DNA of 64,000 nucleotides from Dastarcus helophoroides. Lineage: Eukaryota > Arthropoda > Insecta > Coleoptera > Bothrideridae. The notes beneath the pieces were generated by a model, which made no database searches, was not told where the DNA came from, and saw only the letters and a list, made by a program, of their open reading frames with translations. Below, in pieces: positions 22,828 through 34,006 of this stretch. The translations under genes were made by a program, and so were the position numbers. The DNA is taken from assembly GCA_028583605.1 (NCBI GenBank), contig CM053333.1:11555638-11619637 (forward strand), in the 5' to 3' direction. The stretch's first letter is position 1, and the number at the start of each line of letters is the position of its first letter.

Positions 22828-24817
22828 CTGCAAAAATACGTCTTCTGTAACAAGACTACTTGAACGCAAAATTCGCAAAAAAAATCACAAAAGCAAAAAT
22901 TCCAATAGTAATAAACGTAAACAAGATTTCACAATTTGGTTATCTGGAACGATTTTGCTTTCTTTGATCGCCGACGATAGACGTGATAGCTGGAAATAGG
23001 AGCAGAGGAATTGAAAAGGTAGGGCATTGAGATTGAGGCCATCCTTATCACCATTCTTCGCCACATCGTTTCGCTTTTCATTTCCATGTCAACGGTTCTT
23101 ATTTTTTTTAATGTTCGGACAAATGAATAAAAATTCAAAGAGAAGGATAAGAACAAATTCATCACAGAAGCAACGTTTTCTCTTCAGAAAAATTTAAAAA
23201 AACTATCAATGCTTTTAGGTAACATATATGGAAACAGAAGGAATAAGCAAGCAAACACTAGTGGTCAATTGTGAGCATTTGGCTAACCTAAATTTGAGAA
23301 CTGGGTTCGTTTCCCGCTCGAAACAACATATCCCTGATCAATCTTGAGAGACGAATATTCAAACAAATGAATAAAAATTCTAACAGAAGGATAAGAACAA
23401 ATTCATCACAGAAGTAACGCTTCCTCTTCAGAAGAATTAAAAAAAAACTATCAATGCTTTTGGGTAACAGTTATGAAAACAGAAGGAATAAGCAAGCGAA
23501 CACTAGTGATCAGTTGTGAGCATTTAGCTAGCCTAAATATTTCCTTCTGGCTTTAGCTAAACCGAGTAAATGTTAAAAACATGTTTCGTCCATTTTTAAA
23601 AACATCCACATCGATGCCACAATTGCCTTATTGAAGTTCCTAATTCATTAAATTTCAACTGCCTTCTCCACAATCGAGGTCTCGCTCACTAACGTCTAAT
23701 TCTATATAAATAAACAGTTACTACTATATAATAAGCTGCTCATCGTTTCTTTGTAACTGTCAGCTGTTCAAGATTCCAATTTCAAAGAAAAATCAATTTC
23801 AGTACACAAATACCCTCCAAAATTGACAGATTCAAAATGTAAACAAAAACAGTAATGAGTTCGTAGCAGAAAAAAAGTAATAAGTCACTAGCAGTTAGAT
23901 GCGTAAACGTTAAACTGTAGGTTCGAGTTTCGTGGCGCTTTTTGATAACGCGAAACCATTTGTTTGGCCCCTATCTAGTCGCCTAAAAAATTTTTCACTT
24001 AAAAACTTAACTTAAAAAAAAGTGCAAAATTCTTTCCATCGCATTTTGTTAACCACGAAGCCTTAAAAATCAATGTTTATAAAAGCCGTTACCTGTCTTG
24101 TGTTAAAAATAAGAAAATTAAAGGCGAGCTTTTGAAGTAATTGAGTACTAATTAATTCCTCAATCACTAATTTGATTACGACGAAATTAATTGATGAATA
24201 AATAACGAAGTTGGCACCCACGTAAAAGCTCAATTTGAATATCAACGCTAAAAGCTCGCTCATGGTGTAATTTTAGCACAATAGATGCGGCGCAAATGTA
24301 AAATATAACAATAAAAAGAAATGTTAATTTCCCCGTTTTTATGTTTTATTTCTCAAGAAACTTCATATTCTGCAAGTTTCCACCAAATTACACCAAACAA
24401 AATATTCAGGCATGAATATAAATTTTAAAAGTTCTCAGAACAAGGAACTTATAATTGCAAGAAATATTTTCAGAACTTTTATAATTAATGATTTGCTACT
24501 TGAATGCCAGTAGGGGGTTCATTTATTTGAAAAGTTTGTCAGCTTCTAATCAGTGCCAAATTAATGAACCGGAACTAGATATTTTTAGTATTTTATCAAG
24601 AACGTATAACTAATGCTAAGGCGTGAAGGTTTATTTTATTTTCATGATTTTTTTCAATGGTATTGTCCTAAACTCTTGGCAATAAAATTCCTTTACAACA
24701 ATATCATATCGACACTTTTTAAAGCTAGCGGTCGCTCAAGATTATTTTGAATATACGAGAGCTACTTTTTTCAGTCACCGATAGTTTATAAGAATTAATT
24801 TTTATAACTTTTGGTTC
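22828..24817 (-). other. KCC upstream intron or flanking sequence with a 244-bp near-tandem duplication
   Basis: 23113-23296 and 23357-23541 are diverged direct copies: AAATGAATAAAAATTC at 23121 and 23365, AACTATCAATGCTTTT, GAACAAATTCATCACAGAAG and GTGAGCATTT.GCTA in both. The first copy is followed by AACTGGGTTCGTTTCCCGC, which looks like a tRNA B box, and 23925 has a similar GGTTCGAGTTTC, but no foldable tRNA was found. The rest is unremarkable AT-rich sequence. No upstream KCC exon was recognised. Confidence 0.6.
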
Positions 24818-24912
24818 TCCTCTATCTCGTACAGCATATGAGGAGGCTTGTCCAATAAAAACTGAACTTTGAAAAAACCCGGGCAACCCCTTGGTGAAAC
24901 GGGTAACTCGGA

Positions 24913-25710
24913 AAACTCAAATCTCAGGCAAACAAGCTCTTCAACAAAGCGAAGAAGACAAAACTGGTATGTGACCGGCAGGCTTATCATAACCACCGGA
25001 AACAATACAAGAAACTTATTCGCAAGAGACAAAGGGAGAAATGGAGAGAATTCTGTAGTGATGTAGAGTCTACTACATCAATTTCCCGACTGGAAAAAAT
25101 ACTCTCGAAAGATCCAAACCAACAGGTAAACATGATAAAGCGAGCCGACGGTACATATACCAGTACACCCGCTCAAACAGCTTCAGAGCTACTAAACACG
25201 CACTTTCCAGGATGCTGTGTTATACCAGGTCATAAGTGGCATGGGCACTCAGCCTCTCACCCTAGATATAGAGACTGGAAGTTGTCTGTTCAGATGGTAA
25301 ATGACACAAAAGTGAACTGGGCCTTACAATCCTTTGCTCCCTTCAAATCGCCCGGGTTAGACGGTATCTACCCTGCCCTGCTTCAGTGGGGAATCGTGTG
25401 GATACAAAAATACATGGTGGAAATTTCCAGGGCGTGTATTGCCCTTAAATACATACCTCGAGAATGGAGGGAAGTCAAAGTAATTTTTATTCCAAAACCG
25501 GGGAAACCTCAAGATGAGGCTAAATCATGTCGCCCAATCAGCCTAACGTCTTTCCTACTGAAGACGTTGGACAGATATATAAGGGATAGCATCGATATAC
25601 ACTACCCCTTACATTCAAATCAACATGTTTTTACTTCCGGCAGACCTACCTAAACTGCGCTACATTCAGTAGTTAGCAGGATCGAGAGATCGCTAGAATT
25701 AAAAGAACAC
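24913..25710 (+). pseudogene. LINE reverse transcriptase, N-terminal part
   Basis: An open frame runs from about 24913 to a TAA at 25651-25653, in a LINE whose protein reverse-transcribes its own RNA at the target site. The first third is basic and aromatic (RKQYKKLIRKRQREKWREFC, then SRLEKILSKDP), the linker between endonuclease and RT. LLNTHFPG and FAPFKSPGLDGIYPALLQWG form the first RT blocks, where KSPGxDGI is diagnostic. KVIFIPKPGK and CRPISLTSFLLKTLDRYI are blocks 2a and 3. The TAA replaces a sense codon after GRPT; the frame continues after it through ALHSVVSRIERSLELKEHTLG, where the hAT element splits it. Not functional because of the stop and the insertion. Confidence 0.88.
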
Positions 25711-25718
25711 ACCCTGGG

Positions 25719-26744
25719 TAGTGATGGGTAAAACTGCTATTTACAAGTAGCAGTTACGAGTTGCTCCTGTTACAAACAAGTAGCAGTTACGAGTTGCTCC
25801 TGTTACAAACAAGTAGCAGTTATGAGTTGCTCCTGTTACCACCAAGTTACAGTTTTAAATAGCTGCTACTTTTGTCACTGTTACTTATTACGAATACGCG
25901 ATTACATATAGCAGTCCCAGTAAACTGAAAGTCGGAACGGAATGGAACGGAGCAAGTAGCAACTTATAAAGACTACCTGCTACTGCTACTTTGTCATAAA
26001 TCGCAGTAAGGAGCAACCGACAAGAAATAGCTGCTACTCCACTAAACTGTTCCTGCTACTTAGTCGTTCCTGCTACTTTGTCACAGTATGATTAAACAAT
26101 AACACTACCTACGCTAAATCACTGAAGTCGCAGTTACGTTCGGACGATAGGAGAATTGATACATGGATATGTTTTAAATTCATTTAGCAGACAATCTTTT
26201 ATAAGGGGAAACTCGAATGTAGGGTATAACACTGATCATTTTTGCTATTATGAGAATTTAAAGAGACGTCTGAATTTATAAAAGGTAAACATGTGATTTA
26301 AATCGTAAAATGGAAGAAAAAAGGTATCAGTACAATTAAGCTGTTTTATTTTGACTTAATCTTCTAATAGTAACTAATTAAAGACAAAGAAGGGTAAAAA
26401 TATAAAAATAAGCTTCATGATTATCAATATCATTTAATATTTATTACAAGAACGAAATGATTTATATACAGATATAACATTAGAATTCCAAGATGCTTCA
26501 GACTGTAGAAGAGAAACACTGATAAAGCCCACAATTCCCTAAGGAAACGGAACGAAAGTACACGGAGTTAAGTCAAGTAAGTAAAGTAGCAGGTAGCGAT
26601 AACGTTATGTGTAACAACTGCGACTGAAAGATCTTATATGTTCCAAAAGTAGCAGTTACTTTTAGAAACTGATAACTGTTCCAACTGCTACTCAATAAGT
26701 AGCAGTGATAAAGTAGCAGATTGCTATGTAGCAACCTAACACTA
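25719..26744. mobile_element. Non-autonomous hAT-type element inside the LINE, 1026 bp
   Basis: Flanked by exact 8-bp duplications ACCCTGGG (25711-25718 and 26745-26752), the size typical of the hAT superfamily. The ends are TAGTGATGGGTAA and, as reverse complement, TAGTGTTAGGTTG. The left end carries hAT-like subterminal repeats: AGTAGCAGTTACGAGTTGCT occurs in tandem three times between 25750 and 25830, and short AGTAGCA/TGCTACT units recur across 25930-26060 and 26640-26735. No transposase is encoded. Removing it joins the LINE frame exactly (EHTLG to VFLDIEGAFD), proving the insertion. Confidence 0.9.
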
Positions 26745-26752
26745 ACCCTGGG

Positions 26753-27375
26753 TGTATTTCTGGACATAGAAGGTGCCTTTGACAGACCTAACTTCAACAG
26801 CGTTTCTCTGGCGTTTGAGCGTAGTGGTATAGAACCCGCATTGCGGGAATTCATACGACATATACTTAAATGGCGCGCAATACAAGTTACAGTAGGAGAC
26901 TATACGGTCAGAGGAATCGTAAGTAAGTGATGTCCGCAAAGGGATGTATTATCCCCCCTTATATGGTTAATCGTAGCGGATGACCTTATCCGAAAACTCA
27001 ATGACCGGGGTCTCTATACAATTGGCTACGCAGATGATATAACCATTCTGCTTTCAGGTAAACACGAGGGAGTACTTTTCGAGTTAATACAAGACGCCCT
27101 ATATATATAGTCGAGAAATGGTGTAAAGAACATTCCCTAGCAGCAAATTCTGCAAAGACGGAAATGGTTCTTTCCACGAATAAGGGGAAATTAGCACGAT
27201 TTAAATTTCCCAAACTCGGTTTGTCAAATCGAGTGAAATACCTTGGTATTGAACTTGACAGCAAACTGAGCTGAAAGTACCACATTGAAAATAAATTAAA
27301 CAAAGCTTACAAGATCTTCTGGCAATGCCGTGGGGCCATCGGGAGGTCTTGGGGGTTATACCCTAAGATGACCTT
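26753..27375 (+). pseudogene. LINE reverse transcriptase, catalytic part
   Basis: Continues the RT after the hAT insertion. VFLDIEGAFDRPNF holds the first catalytic aspartate. VTVGDYTVRGIVSK is followed by a TGA (26927-26929) where a Gly codon is usual in the block GCPQGGVLSP; here the downstream residues read CPQRDVLSPLIWLIVADDLI. GLYTIGYADDITILLSG (about 27010-27060) holds the YADD box with the other two metal-binding aspartates. Then come frameshifts near 27105, EHSLAANSAKTEMVLSTNK, VKYLGIELDSKLS and WQCRGAIGRSWGLYPKM. Key RT residues are intact but the stop and shifts inactivate it. Confidence 0.88.
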
Positions 27376-28434
27376 TTGGCTATACACGGTAGTCGTCAGA
27401 CCAATTGTAAGCTATTGAGTTATAGTTTGGTGGCCAAGTGCACCACTATAAAACAAAAGCTAAATCACATCCAGAGACTAGCGTGTCTAGCAGTGATAGG
27501 AGCAATGAAATCCACTCCAACAGCAGCAATGGAGGCGATATTGTGCCTGCCACTTCTCGATATATTTCTTGAGGAGGCAACACAGGCTTCTGCTCTCCGT
27601 TTGCGAGCAGGAGGAATGTGGAATACGGTAGGTAAAATGGTGGGTCACCGGCGCATAATGGAGGGAGCGCTCCAAAAGGCACCTATTCTGGGTGTGCCGA
27701 TAGACCATCTACCGGTGAAATATAACTTCACAAAATCCAACCGTATAAAAATGGATGAACTACAAGCAAGGACACCAGACCTAAGTATACACGGATGGAA
27801 AGAAAACAAGACGGGCACTGGAACAGGAATCTTCTCGGAAGACCTAACCATAAATGTAAGTATTAAGTTAGATAAATACTCAACAATCTTCCAAGCGAAG
27901 ATGTTGGGAATTTTATATAGCGCCGAACAAATGACGCAACTGAACATTACAGGAAAATATATCCAAATAAAGACGGACAGCCAGGCAGCTCTTAAGACCC
28001 TGAGGAATGTGAAAACAAACTCAGTACTGGTATGGAACTGCCACCTAGCTTTAGAACTTCTATTACAAGAGAATGCAATTGGTCTAATATGGACCAAAAG
28101 ACAATCTGGGAAAGAGGGAAACGAACGCGCTGACAAACTAGCGAAGAAGGGTTCGGAGGGACAATTCGTTGGACCAGAACCAACCCTTCCCCTGACGAGA
28201 TCAACCGTAAGATCCTTACTTAACGAAGAAATTTATCGTATACACAAAGCCATATGGGCATCAATAACAACATGCCGACAAACTCACGCATTCATTAGAA
28301 TGCCGTGCAGGGAAAGGGCAAAACTATGCCTACAACTCTCAAGGAATAATCTCAGAAAACTTGTAGGGATTTGGACAGGTCACTGTCGATTAAACAAACA
28401 CCTCCACAGCATGGGAATTATAAACGAGTTGTAG
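27376..28434 (+). pseudogene. LINE RT thumb and ribonuclease H
   Basis: The longest frame in the window (352 codons) covers the connection region (LNHIQRLACLAVIGAMKSTP) and an RNase H domain, which removes RNA from the RNA-DNA hybrid. The first RNase H aspartate, normally in a YTDGSK block, is missing: the sequence goes from SIHGWKENKTG to GTGIFSEDL. The catalytic glutamate of FQAE reads FQAK. The aspartate in IKTDSQAALKTL and the final one in GNERADKLAKKG remain. After the domain comes the usual GHCRLNKHLHSMGI. The frame ends early at INEL and the CCHC part lies in another frame. So the enzyme is dead even though the frame is open. Confidence 0.9.
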
Positions 28435-28609
28435 AGGGTGTTTAGAAGAAGATGAGAGTGTCGAGCACATGATGTGTCACTGCCCGGCACTAGCATCAAT
28501 CAGAGGATCCACCCTGGGGAACTTCTGGCCTAGTGTGGATAGTTTGAGAGAGGCGCATCCAAGGGACGTTCTTCAGTTTTTCAACAAGGTTGGGTGGCTG
28601 AATGAATGA
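28435..28609 (+). pseudogene. LINE C-terminal CCHC zinc-knuckle segment
   Basis: In the frame after a shift at about 28430: CRGCLEEDESVEHMMCHCPA, with Cys-x2-Cys, His and Cys spaced as a zinc knuckle, followed by LREAHPRDVLQFFNKVGWLN and a TGA. The copy at 21826 keeps the same segment, GIINYPSCRGCLEE, in frame, showing where the indel lies. Confidence 0.8.
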
Positions 28610-28861
28610 CCAAGGACACCTCAATCACGGGAATAGCACAATGGGCCCGGAAAGGGTGGTCTAAACTTTAGGCAACCCACAACGAATCCAGAATCCTCTA
28701 TCTCGTGTATCTTCCTCGTGTCTCGTGTTTAATAAGAGGTTAAAAAATAGCTCCCATATATGTATTTTTTTTAAATATTTAAATGATGTAGGTTATCTTA
28801 TGTGATTATATAAAAATAGCAATCTTAAGTTACATTAAAGAAGGTGATTATTCGAAAAAAA

Positions 28862-28930
28862 AAATACCCCAGCGGGGAATCAAACTTTGGCTTCCGGCGT
28901 AAAAGGCTAGCCCCAACTACTAATAAATAC
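28862..28930 (-). repeat. tRNA-like sequence (possible SINE head)
   Basis: On the minus strand TAGTTGGGGCTAGCC (A-box-like) and GTTTGATTCCCC (B-box-like) are about 30 bases apart, as in a tRNA promoter. The acceptor stem does not close convincingly, so this is more likely a tRNA-derived SINE or decayed tRNA than a working gene. Confidence 0.35.
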
Positions 28931-29110
28931 ACCTTTTTTAGGTATGATGATTTCGCTCTGGTTCGACTAATCCAAAACTTAAATTATATCCAATAAAACT
29001 TTCTACTTTCGAATGAACATCTTATCAAAATTGGATTAGCTGTTTCCATGATTATCCTACCCAAAGACAGACAGATAAAAAATTTTAAAAATAAATATTC
29101 AGCAAAAACC
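28931..29110 (+). repeat. Dispersed repeat module with GACAGACAGA tail
   Basis: AATCCAAAACTTAAATTATA, ATCAAAATTGGATTAGCTG and CCCAAAGACAGACAGATAAA in the order seen in the modules at 10820 and 41840. Directly beside the tRNA-like sequence, so together they might be one SINE. Confidence 0.45.
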
Positions 29111-30070
29111 CCTATACGGCTATAAAAACAAGTTATTTTGGAATTACTGACTCTTGGAACTCATTTTAATCGCCTTAGTATAAACAGTAATTTTAATAAC
29201 CCGCAAGAGGTGTGATAACGACAGCCGGTTAAGTTATTAAAAGTCAATTAAAGGGTAGGTTAGGACAACAAAAGTGAAATTAGCATCGCTAATTAAATTC
29301 TCCAAAGTCAAATATTTGTAATACACTCCGTCTTTCTCTCACGAAATCAAGTGGCAACTGCTCCTCGCAAATAAGCGCGAAAGTGAAAATCGCTTGCTCG
29401 AAATATTTTAATATCTCTCAGACTTCACATCCAAGCTACACGTGAATGAAAGCATGGGATTAAGAGTTTTTCGAAGCAAAAGGCCGACCGTAAATTTTAT
29501 CACATTGAATAAAACAAGTCCTGTGGGGAAACTCGAGCCTGGACAAATTCATTTCGACGAGAGGACAAAAACACTGTGTTTATCAAAGAAATGCCCTTTT
29601 ATTGCAACATTCCAAGCATCTTTTTTAAAGCTTTTGTTACTTTTGTTTTGAAGCAATGCCGTGGATATGTATAGGTAGGATTTGCACCGACAGAAATGTA
29701 ATTAGCGGTCGAAATTAATCAATGATAACGATAAAAATGAAATAATTTATTATTCAATCATTCCATTATTCAATTCATTATATAATCCTGTTTTGATTAA
29801 ATTAAATGAAATTATTCAATTAATGGGGTGCATACCAAATCAGTTAATTATTGACTTTAGATTCGGTTTTATTTTTATTCAAATGTGTATCTGCTACTAA
29901 CAGCACTCCATTTGTTTACTTTTCTGTGTTTATGTAAATTAAAATAAAAGAAATTGTGTTACTTACGTTATAGAAAAAAGAGGGCGTAAACCGTTAACGC
30001 TCCTCAAAAGAGAGAGTAACAATATATTTGTTTCTTTCGCGTCAAAAACAAAAAATGGTCCGATCGGGAT
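29111..30070. other. Non-repetitive sequence, no gene recognised
   Basis: Includes a 69-codon plus-strand frame (29442-29651) of ordinary composition without a recognisable domain, and an A/T-rich stretch of ATTATTCAAT units at 29740-29830. Intronic or intergenic. Confidence 0.4.
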
Positions 30071-31079
30071 CGTTTTAAATATTCTATGTGACCGAATTTT
30101 TTTTCATTTATTTTAAATTGATAAAATGCGAAATCGTAAATCGGCCACCAATTTACAAATTTTTTTTAACAACTTATTTGATCTTTTTCTCAAGTTTTCA
30201 TGTTAAGATTTGAAATCTCAATTTAAACTTTAAACTGATGTATAAAATTGAAATCTATAGTTTATTATTTTTTTAATTTCCAATTAAAAGTCGAGCTTCA
30301 AGTCAAACTGTTGAAATTAGACAAAATTCCAAGAAAAATGTCTTTTGGGATTGAACTTGAATACTTAGATTTTGATCTCGTTGTTTCGACTTTTATATCG
30401 TGAAAAAATATAGAAATTTTAAATTAAAAAGGATATTCCGAAACTGATTGAAATAAAATTTTAATTTTGGAATTTCCATTTTGATTCCGTGATTTCGAAT
30501 GAATGGAAATTCATAAAAAATATTAATTTTAAATGAAAGACGAAATTTCTAGAAAAGCGCTTTCGAGATTGAACACAAATCTTTTTAATTCGTATTTCGA
30601 TCTTAATCATAAACTATCGATGGTTTGAATTTCCATTTTGATTTTGTAATTTCGACCTTAAAATCGAAATAAATAATAAAAATTGTAAATTCAATTCGAA
30701 ATTCCGAGAAGGATGTCTTTAGATTAAATTCATTTTTTTATTACTAACTCGGCTTTGACTTTAAAATGTCAAATTTGAAATCATTTAACACCGAAATTTA
30801 AAAAAAATGTTGTAAATTAAAGACATTCCAAAAACTGTCTTTCGATTTTAAACTCGAATCATTGTAATTCCTACTTTAATTCTAATCTTAAAATTGAGAT
30901 TTTGATTTGGTAATTTTGATTTTAAAATCAAAACTTTTAAAAATCTTTGTTTAAATTTGAAAATTTGATAAACGAGTGTTTAGAGATTTTTTTTTCAGAT
31001 TTTTCTTTGACATACGGATTTCGGCTTTCTTAGAATTGGGAAATATTCAGTCAGAAATTTCATGTTATAACTTGAAATA
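30071..31079. repeat. AT-rich degenerate sequence
   Basis: Mixed-polarity TCGAAA/TTTCGA variants. No gene or end recognised. Confidence 0.5.
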
Positions 31080-33051
31080 CAGTGGAGACTCTCTTAAGCG
31101 GACACCTTCGAACTACTAATATATGTCCCCATATCGGTGTCATGAGGTACCATGAGGCATGGTAACCACTAATTTGTTTGATTAATTATTATTTCCGTTT
31201 CTACAGATATCAGACATTGTCTTGGAACTTATTCCTTTTTCTTTTACTTCAATGTTTAAATTTCATTATTTAAAAGTCGAATCTTCAACAAACCTTAAAA
31301 TATTAAGGTTAATTTGTATTTCATAGTAAATTCAAAATATTGAGAAAAGGATTGAAATTTCAATTTAAAATTTAGAAATTAATTTTGAAGTTTCGGGAAG
31401 AATGTCAAAATTTTTATTCACAAGAAAAATGAAAATTTTGGAAAAAGCTTAACAAGTTTAAATTGAAGATTCCAATTTTTGCTTCTTGAAATTTCGACTT
31501 TTAAAAAAGAAATTTCTCGAAATTACTCATGAGGTTTTACTCATAATTTCAAGTTTACACTTGAAATTTGTAATCATTTTCTTAAAGTTGCTACTCAAAA
31601 ATTGAAAATTTCGGTTTTAAATCTAAACTCTAGGAAAAAGTTGGAGAAAAGTTTTGGAATATTAAAAAAAGTTTTCAAGTATTTAAAGTTTAAAATCGAA
31701 ACAAAAATTAAAATTTCGAGGTGAAATTATAATGAATATTCAATCTTAAATTCAAAATTTAAAGAAAAAGTTTAAATTAATAAAAAGAGTTTGAGATATT
31801 TTGAGAAATTTTTCGAATATTTTTCCAAAATTTGAAATTTGTGCAGAGTTTAAAATTTAAAATAGATTTTTTTTTATTGTTTAAAAGCAAAATCTAGAAA
31901 ATAATATCGTTATTTTATAGAAACTCTAAAAAACAAGTTTAATAAAATTTTAATATTAAATTCAAAATTTTGACATCAGCTAAAAATGTTCTGATAAAAA
32001 AATCGGATTTACAGTCTAAATTTCGAAATTACAAAGTTTACAGTCCAAGAAAACTGAAAACTTCGGCAACGAAGACGAAATGTCAAATTAATACTCAACA
32101 TTTTTAATTTTTAACTTTAAGAAATAAAGTACACACTTTAAAATCAAAGTTTCGAAAAAAGAGTAAAAATTATGAAATTTCTGAATAAATGTATGGAAAA
32201 TAGGGGAAAATGTTGGCTGACACAAGTTTAATCGGTAATTTTCAATTTTTTCCCCAAAACTTCGAATTTTCAAAACCAAAATTTTTATAGAACAGTCAAA
32301 ATTACAACATTTCTAATGTTTTTTCATATATCTTCACATTTTTCAAAAATTTCAAGTTTAACCTTAAAATTTGTAATTGTTTGCTTAAATGTGGTTTAAA
32401 GGGCGAAAATTTGTGATTAAAATCTTAATTCAGGAAAAATGCTTAAGAACGATTATATTGGAATTTAAAAAAAAAATGGTTTAAATATTTGACGTTTTAA
32501 GTTGAAGTGAACATTAAAATATGTTCTCTGGAAATTTCTCAATTAAAGCATACATTTCTAAACTGAAGCAAACATTTTGGAATCTAAAATTGAACTTTCG
32601 AAATTTTTTCGAATTTGGGAATTTTTTAAAATAAATAAAACTTCTCAAAATTATGACTTTTGCGTTCGAAATTAGCATTTATTAATTCAAAATTTGATTT
32701 TTTACGTTAAATTTCGATTTCAAGCTAACATTTATAAAAAAGTTTTAAAATTTTGAATTTAAAAGTTCAAAGCTCAAACTTCAAATTAAAAACGTCAATC
32801 GACTTTTGACGGCAAAAGTTGACAAAACTTTGGAAATGGAAGTATTTGTAAACTAAAAAATTTTGTTTAAATACGAAATTTTTAAAATATCTTGTTTTTT
32901 TTTTCGTAGTTTTCAATTTGATTAGAAATTTAGACTTTCTTCTTTAATTGAAACATTCTCCTTTCGAGTTAAAATTCGGAATAAAAAAATAAAAACATCA
33001 ATCTAAAACTAGGAGAAAATAGTCGATATTCCGAAAAAACTCGACTGCATT
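31080..33051. mobile_element. Large pogo-type non-autonomous element, right end lost
   Basis: Left end CAGTGGAGACTCTCTTAAGC preceded by TA, then GGACACCTTCG. The interior follows that of the complete copy at 44497-46246: ATGAGGCATGGTAACCAC, CAGATATCAGACAT, TCAAATTAATACTCAACA, GACACAAGTTTAATC and ATATGTTCTCTGGAAATTT occur in the same order. Homology ends near 33051, where half of a long-inverted-repeat element begins. No transposase frame. Confidence 0.75.
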
Positions 33052-33735
33052 TAGTCCTAAGAGAGCTTGGAAGTTAATTTACAACATAACTAAAGGTAAT
33101 TAATTTTTATCAAAGCCATCTTTGATTCTTTGTCTTGTATCTTAGTGTCGAAAGACCCATATATAATTATCAGAAGACTATCTGCTTAACCGTTAAAAAT
33201 TTTGAAATATTTGTAAGTACAAGAAATGTTCATCTTTTAATTCTGTATCTCATAGAAAAAAAATATATAGGGTGTTCCATTTGAAAAAACGAAGAAAAAT
33301 TGCTTCATATTTTACTCAATTTGGCATTGAATTTTGGACACCCTGTACAAGTTAGGCTTAAGATATTTATAGCAAAGTAACTAGAGACCCACTACAGTAA
33401 ACACCTAGCGTAGTTTTGATTTTAGGGCGTTTTTGAATTTTTAATGAATTTTTAAAGAAAATGTGGAAAAATATTTTTTTTCTCTTTATTTATTTACTAC
33501 TCTGGAACTATCTAACCAAATTTAACAATATCTTAGGAATATGTGAAATTGTCAGAAAGGCACCCAAAAAATGTAAAAAAATACGGGGGGTTGACCCTTG
33601 GCGGCTCACACTTTCTGGAAACACCCTGTACATGTGAACATATTTTTCTGAAATACATCCTTGTACACAGTGAAGGTCTGCATTCTTCTTTATTATAGGA
33701 TCTACAGATGCCCGACGCACTGTTGCACGACCCTG
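33052..33735. mobile_element. Half of a long-terminal-inverted-repeat element
   Basis: Matches the right arm of the element at 39612-41428 and the reverse complement of its left arm: AATTAATTTTTATCAAAGCC, AACTAGAGAC.CACTACAGTAA, TTTTGATTTTAGGGCG, CCCGACGCACTGTTGCACG. It ends CCCTG followed by TA at 33736-33737. Only one arm is present. It appears to have replaced the right end of the pogo-type element. Confidence 0.8.
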
Positions 33736-33853
33736 TATATAGGGGATCCGGTCGGCTTTCCCTCAGTTAGTTAGTTCATTGAACAGTTCATCACCCACGA
33801 CATCTGTTTGTTAAATGTTTGAAAAATGATGCTTCTCCAGAAATATAACATAT
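33736..33853. other. Short unassigned sequence
   Basis: Between the half element and the LTR; TTAGTTAGTTCATTGAACAG is the only notable run. Nothing else seen. Confidence 0.3.
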
Positions 33854-34002
33854 TGTAACGAAAGTCAAGTTAGAAGTCAATGAATAAGTTAGTTAATTAA
33901 ACACTGTTAGTGAATTACGATTGTAGTGTTCCGAGTTCAGTTTTGAAATAAAGTGGTTACACTTCACCAAGTGTTAATCATTCGAACCGATAACGCGCAA
34001 CA
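33854..34002 (+). mobile_element. Short solo LTR, 149 bp
   Basis: Begins TGTAAC and ends GCAACA, flanked by ATAT on both sides (33850-33853 and 34003-34006), a 4-bp duplication as expected for Ty3/Gypsy-type insertion. The 3' half matches the minus-strand LTR at 60761-61117: TAGAAGTCAAT, TTGTAGTG.TCCGAGTT, AATAAAGTGG, GTGTTAATCA.TTCGAACCG. Most of U3 is missing compared with that copy. No internal retrotransposon sequence adjoins it. Confidence 0.8.
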
Positions 34003-34006
34003 ATAT

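Larger units (their letters stand above)
24831..28693 (+). mobile_element. 5'-truncated I/R1-type LINE, interrupted by a hAT-type element
   Basis: Exact 13-bp target duplications TCCTCTATCTCGT lie at 24818-24830 and 28694-28706. Without the 1026-bp insertion and its 8-bp duplication, the LINE is about 2.83 kb. Domains in order: RT N-terminal and palm, YADD box, thumb, ribonuclease H, and a C-terminal CCHC region, followed by a 3' untranslated region ending GAATCCAGAA. The 5' part with the endonuclease is missing. Two further 3' fragments of the family lie at 21826 and 14653. RNase H plus a C-terminal zinc knuckle points to the I/R1 group; the clade would need a phylogeny. Confidence 0.9.

Noticed and set aside
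22494..22999. Frames overlapping the KCC exon on the plus strand and in another minus frame
   Set aside because: Shadows of the real exon; the splice sites and family motifs fit only one minus-strand frame.
23890..23945. Possible tRNA gene (GGTTCGAGTTTC B-box-like)
   Set aside because: No closing acceptor stem or anticodon arm could be drawn by eye.
25719..26744. Intron within the LINE
   Set aside because: Borders are TAGTG...CACTA with an 8-bp target duplication, not GT...AG.
27446..28204. Minus-strand frames up to 163 codons inside the LINE
   Set aside because: Antisense shadows of the RT/RNase H sequence; no recognisable motif.
29442..29651. 69-codon frame as a host exon
   Set aside because: No recognisable domain and no supported splice sites.
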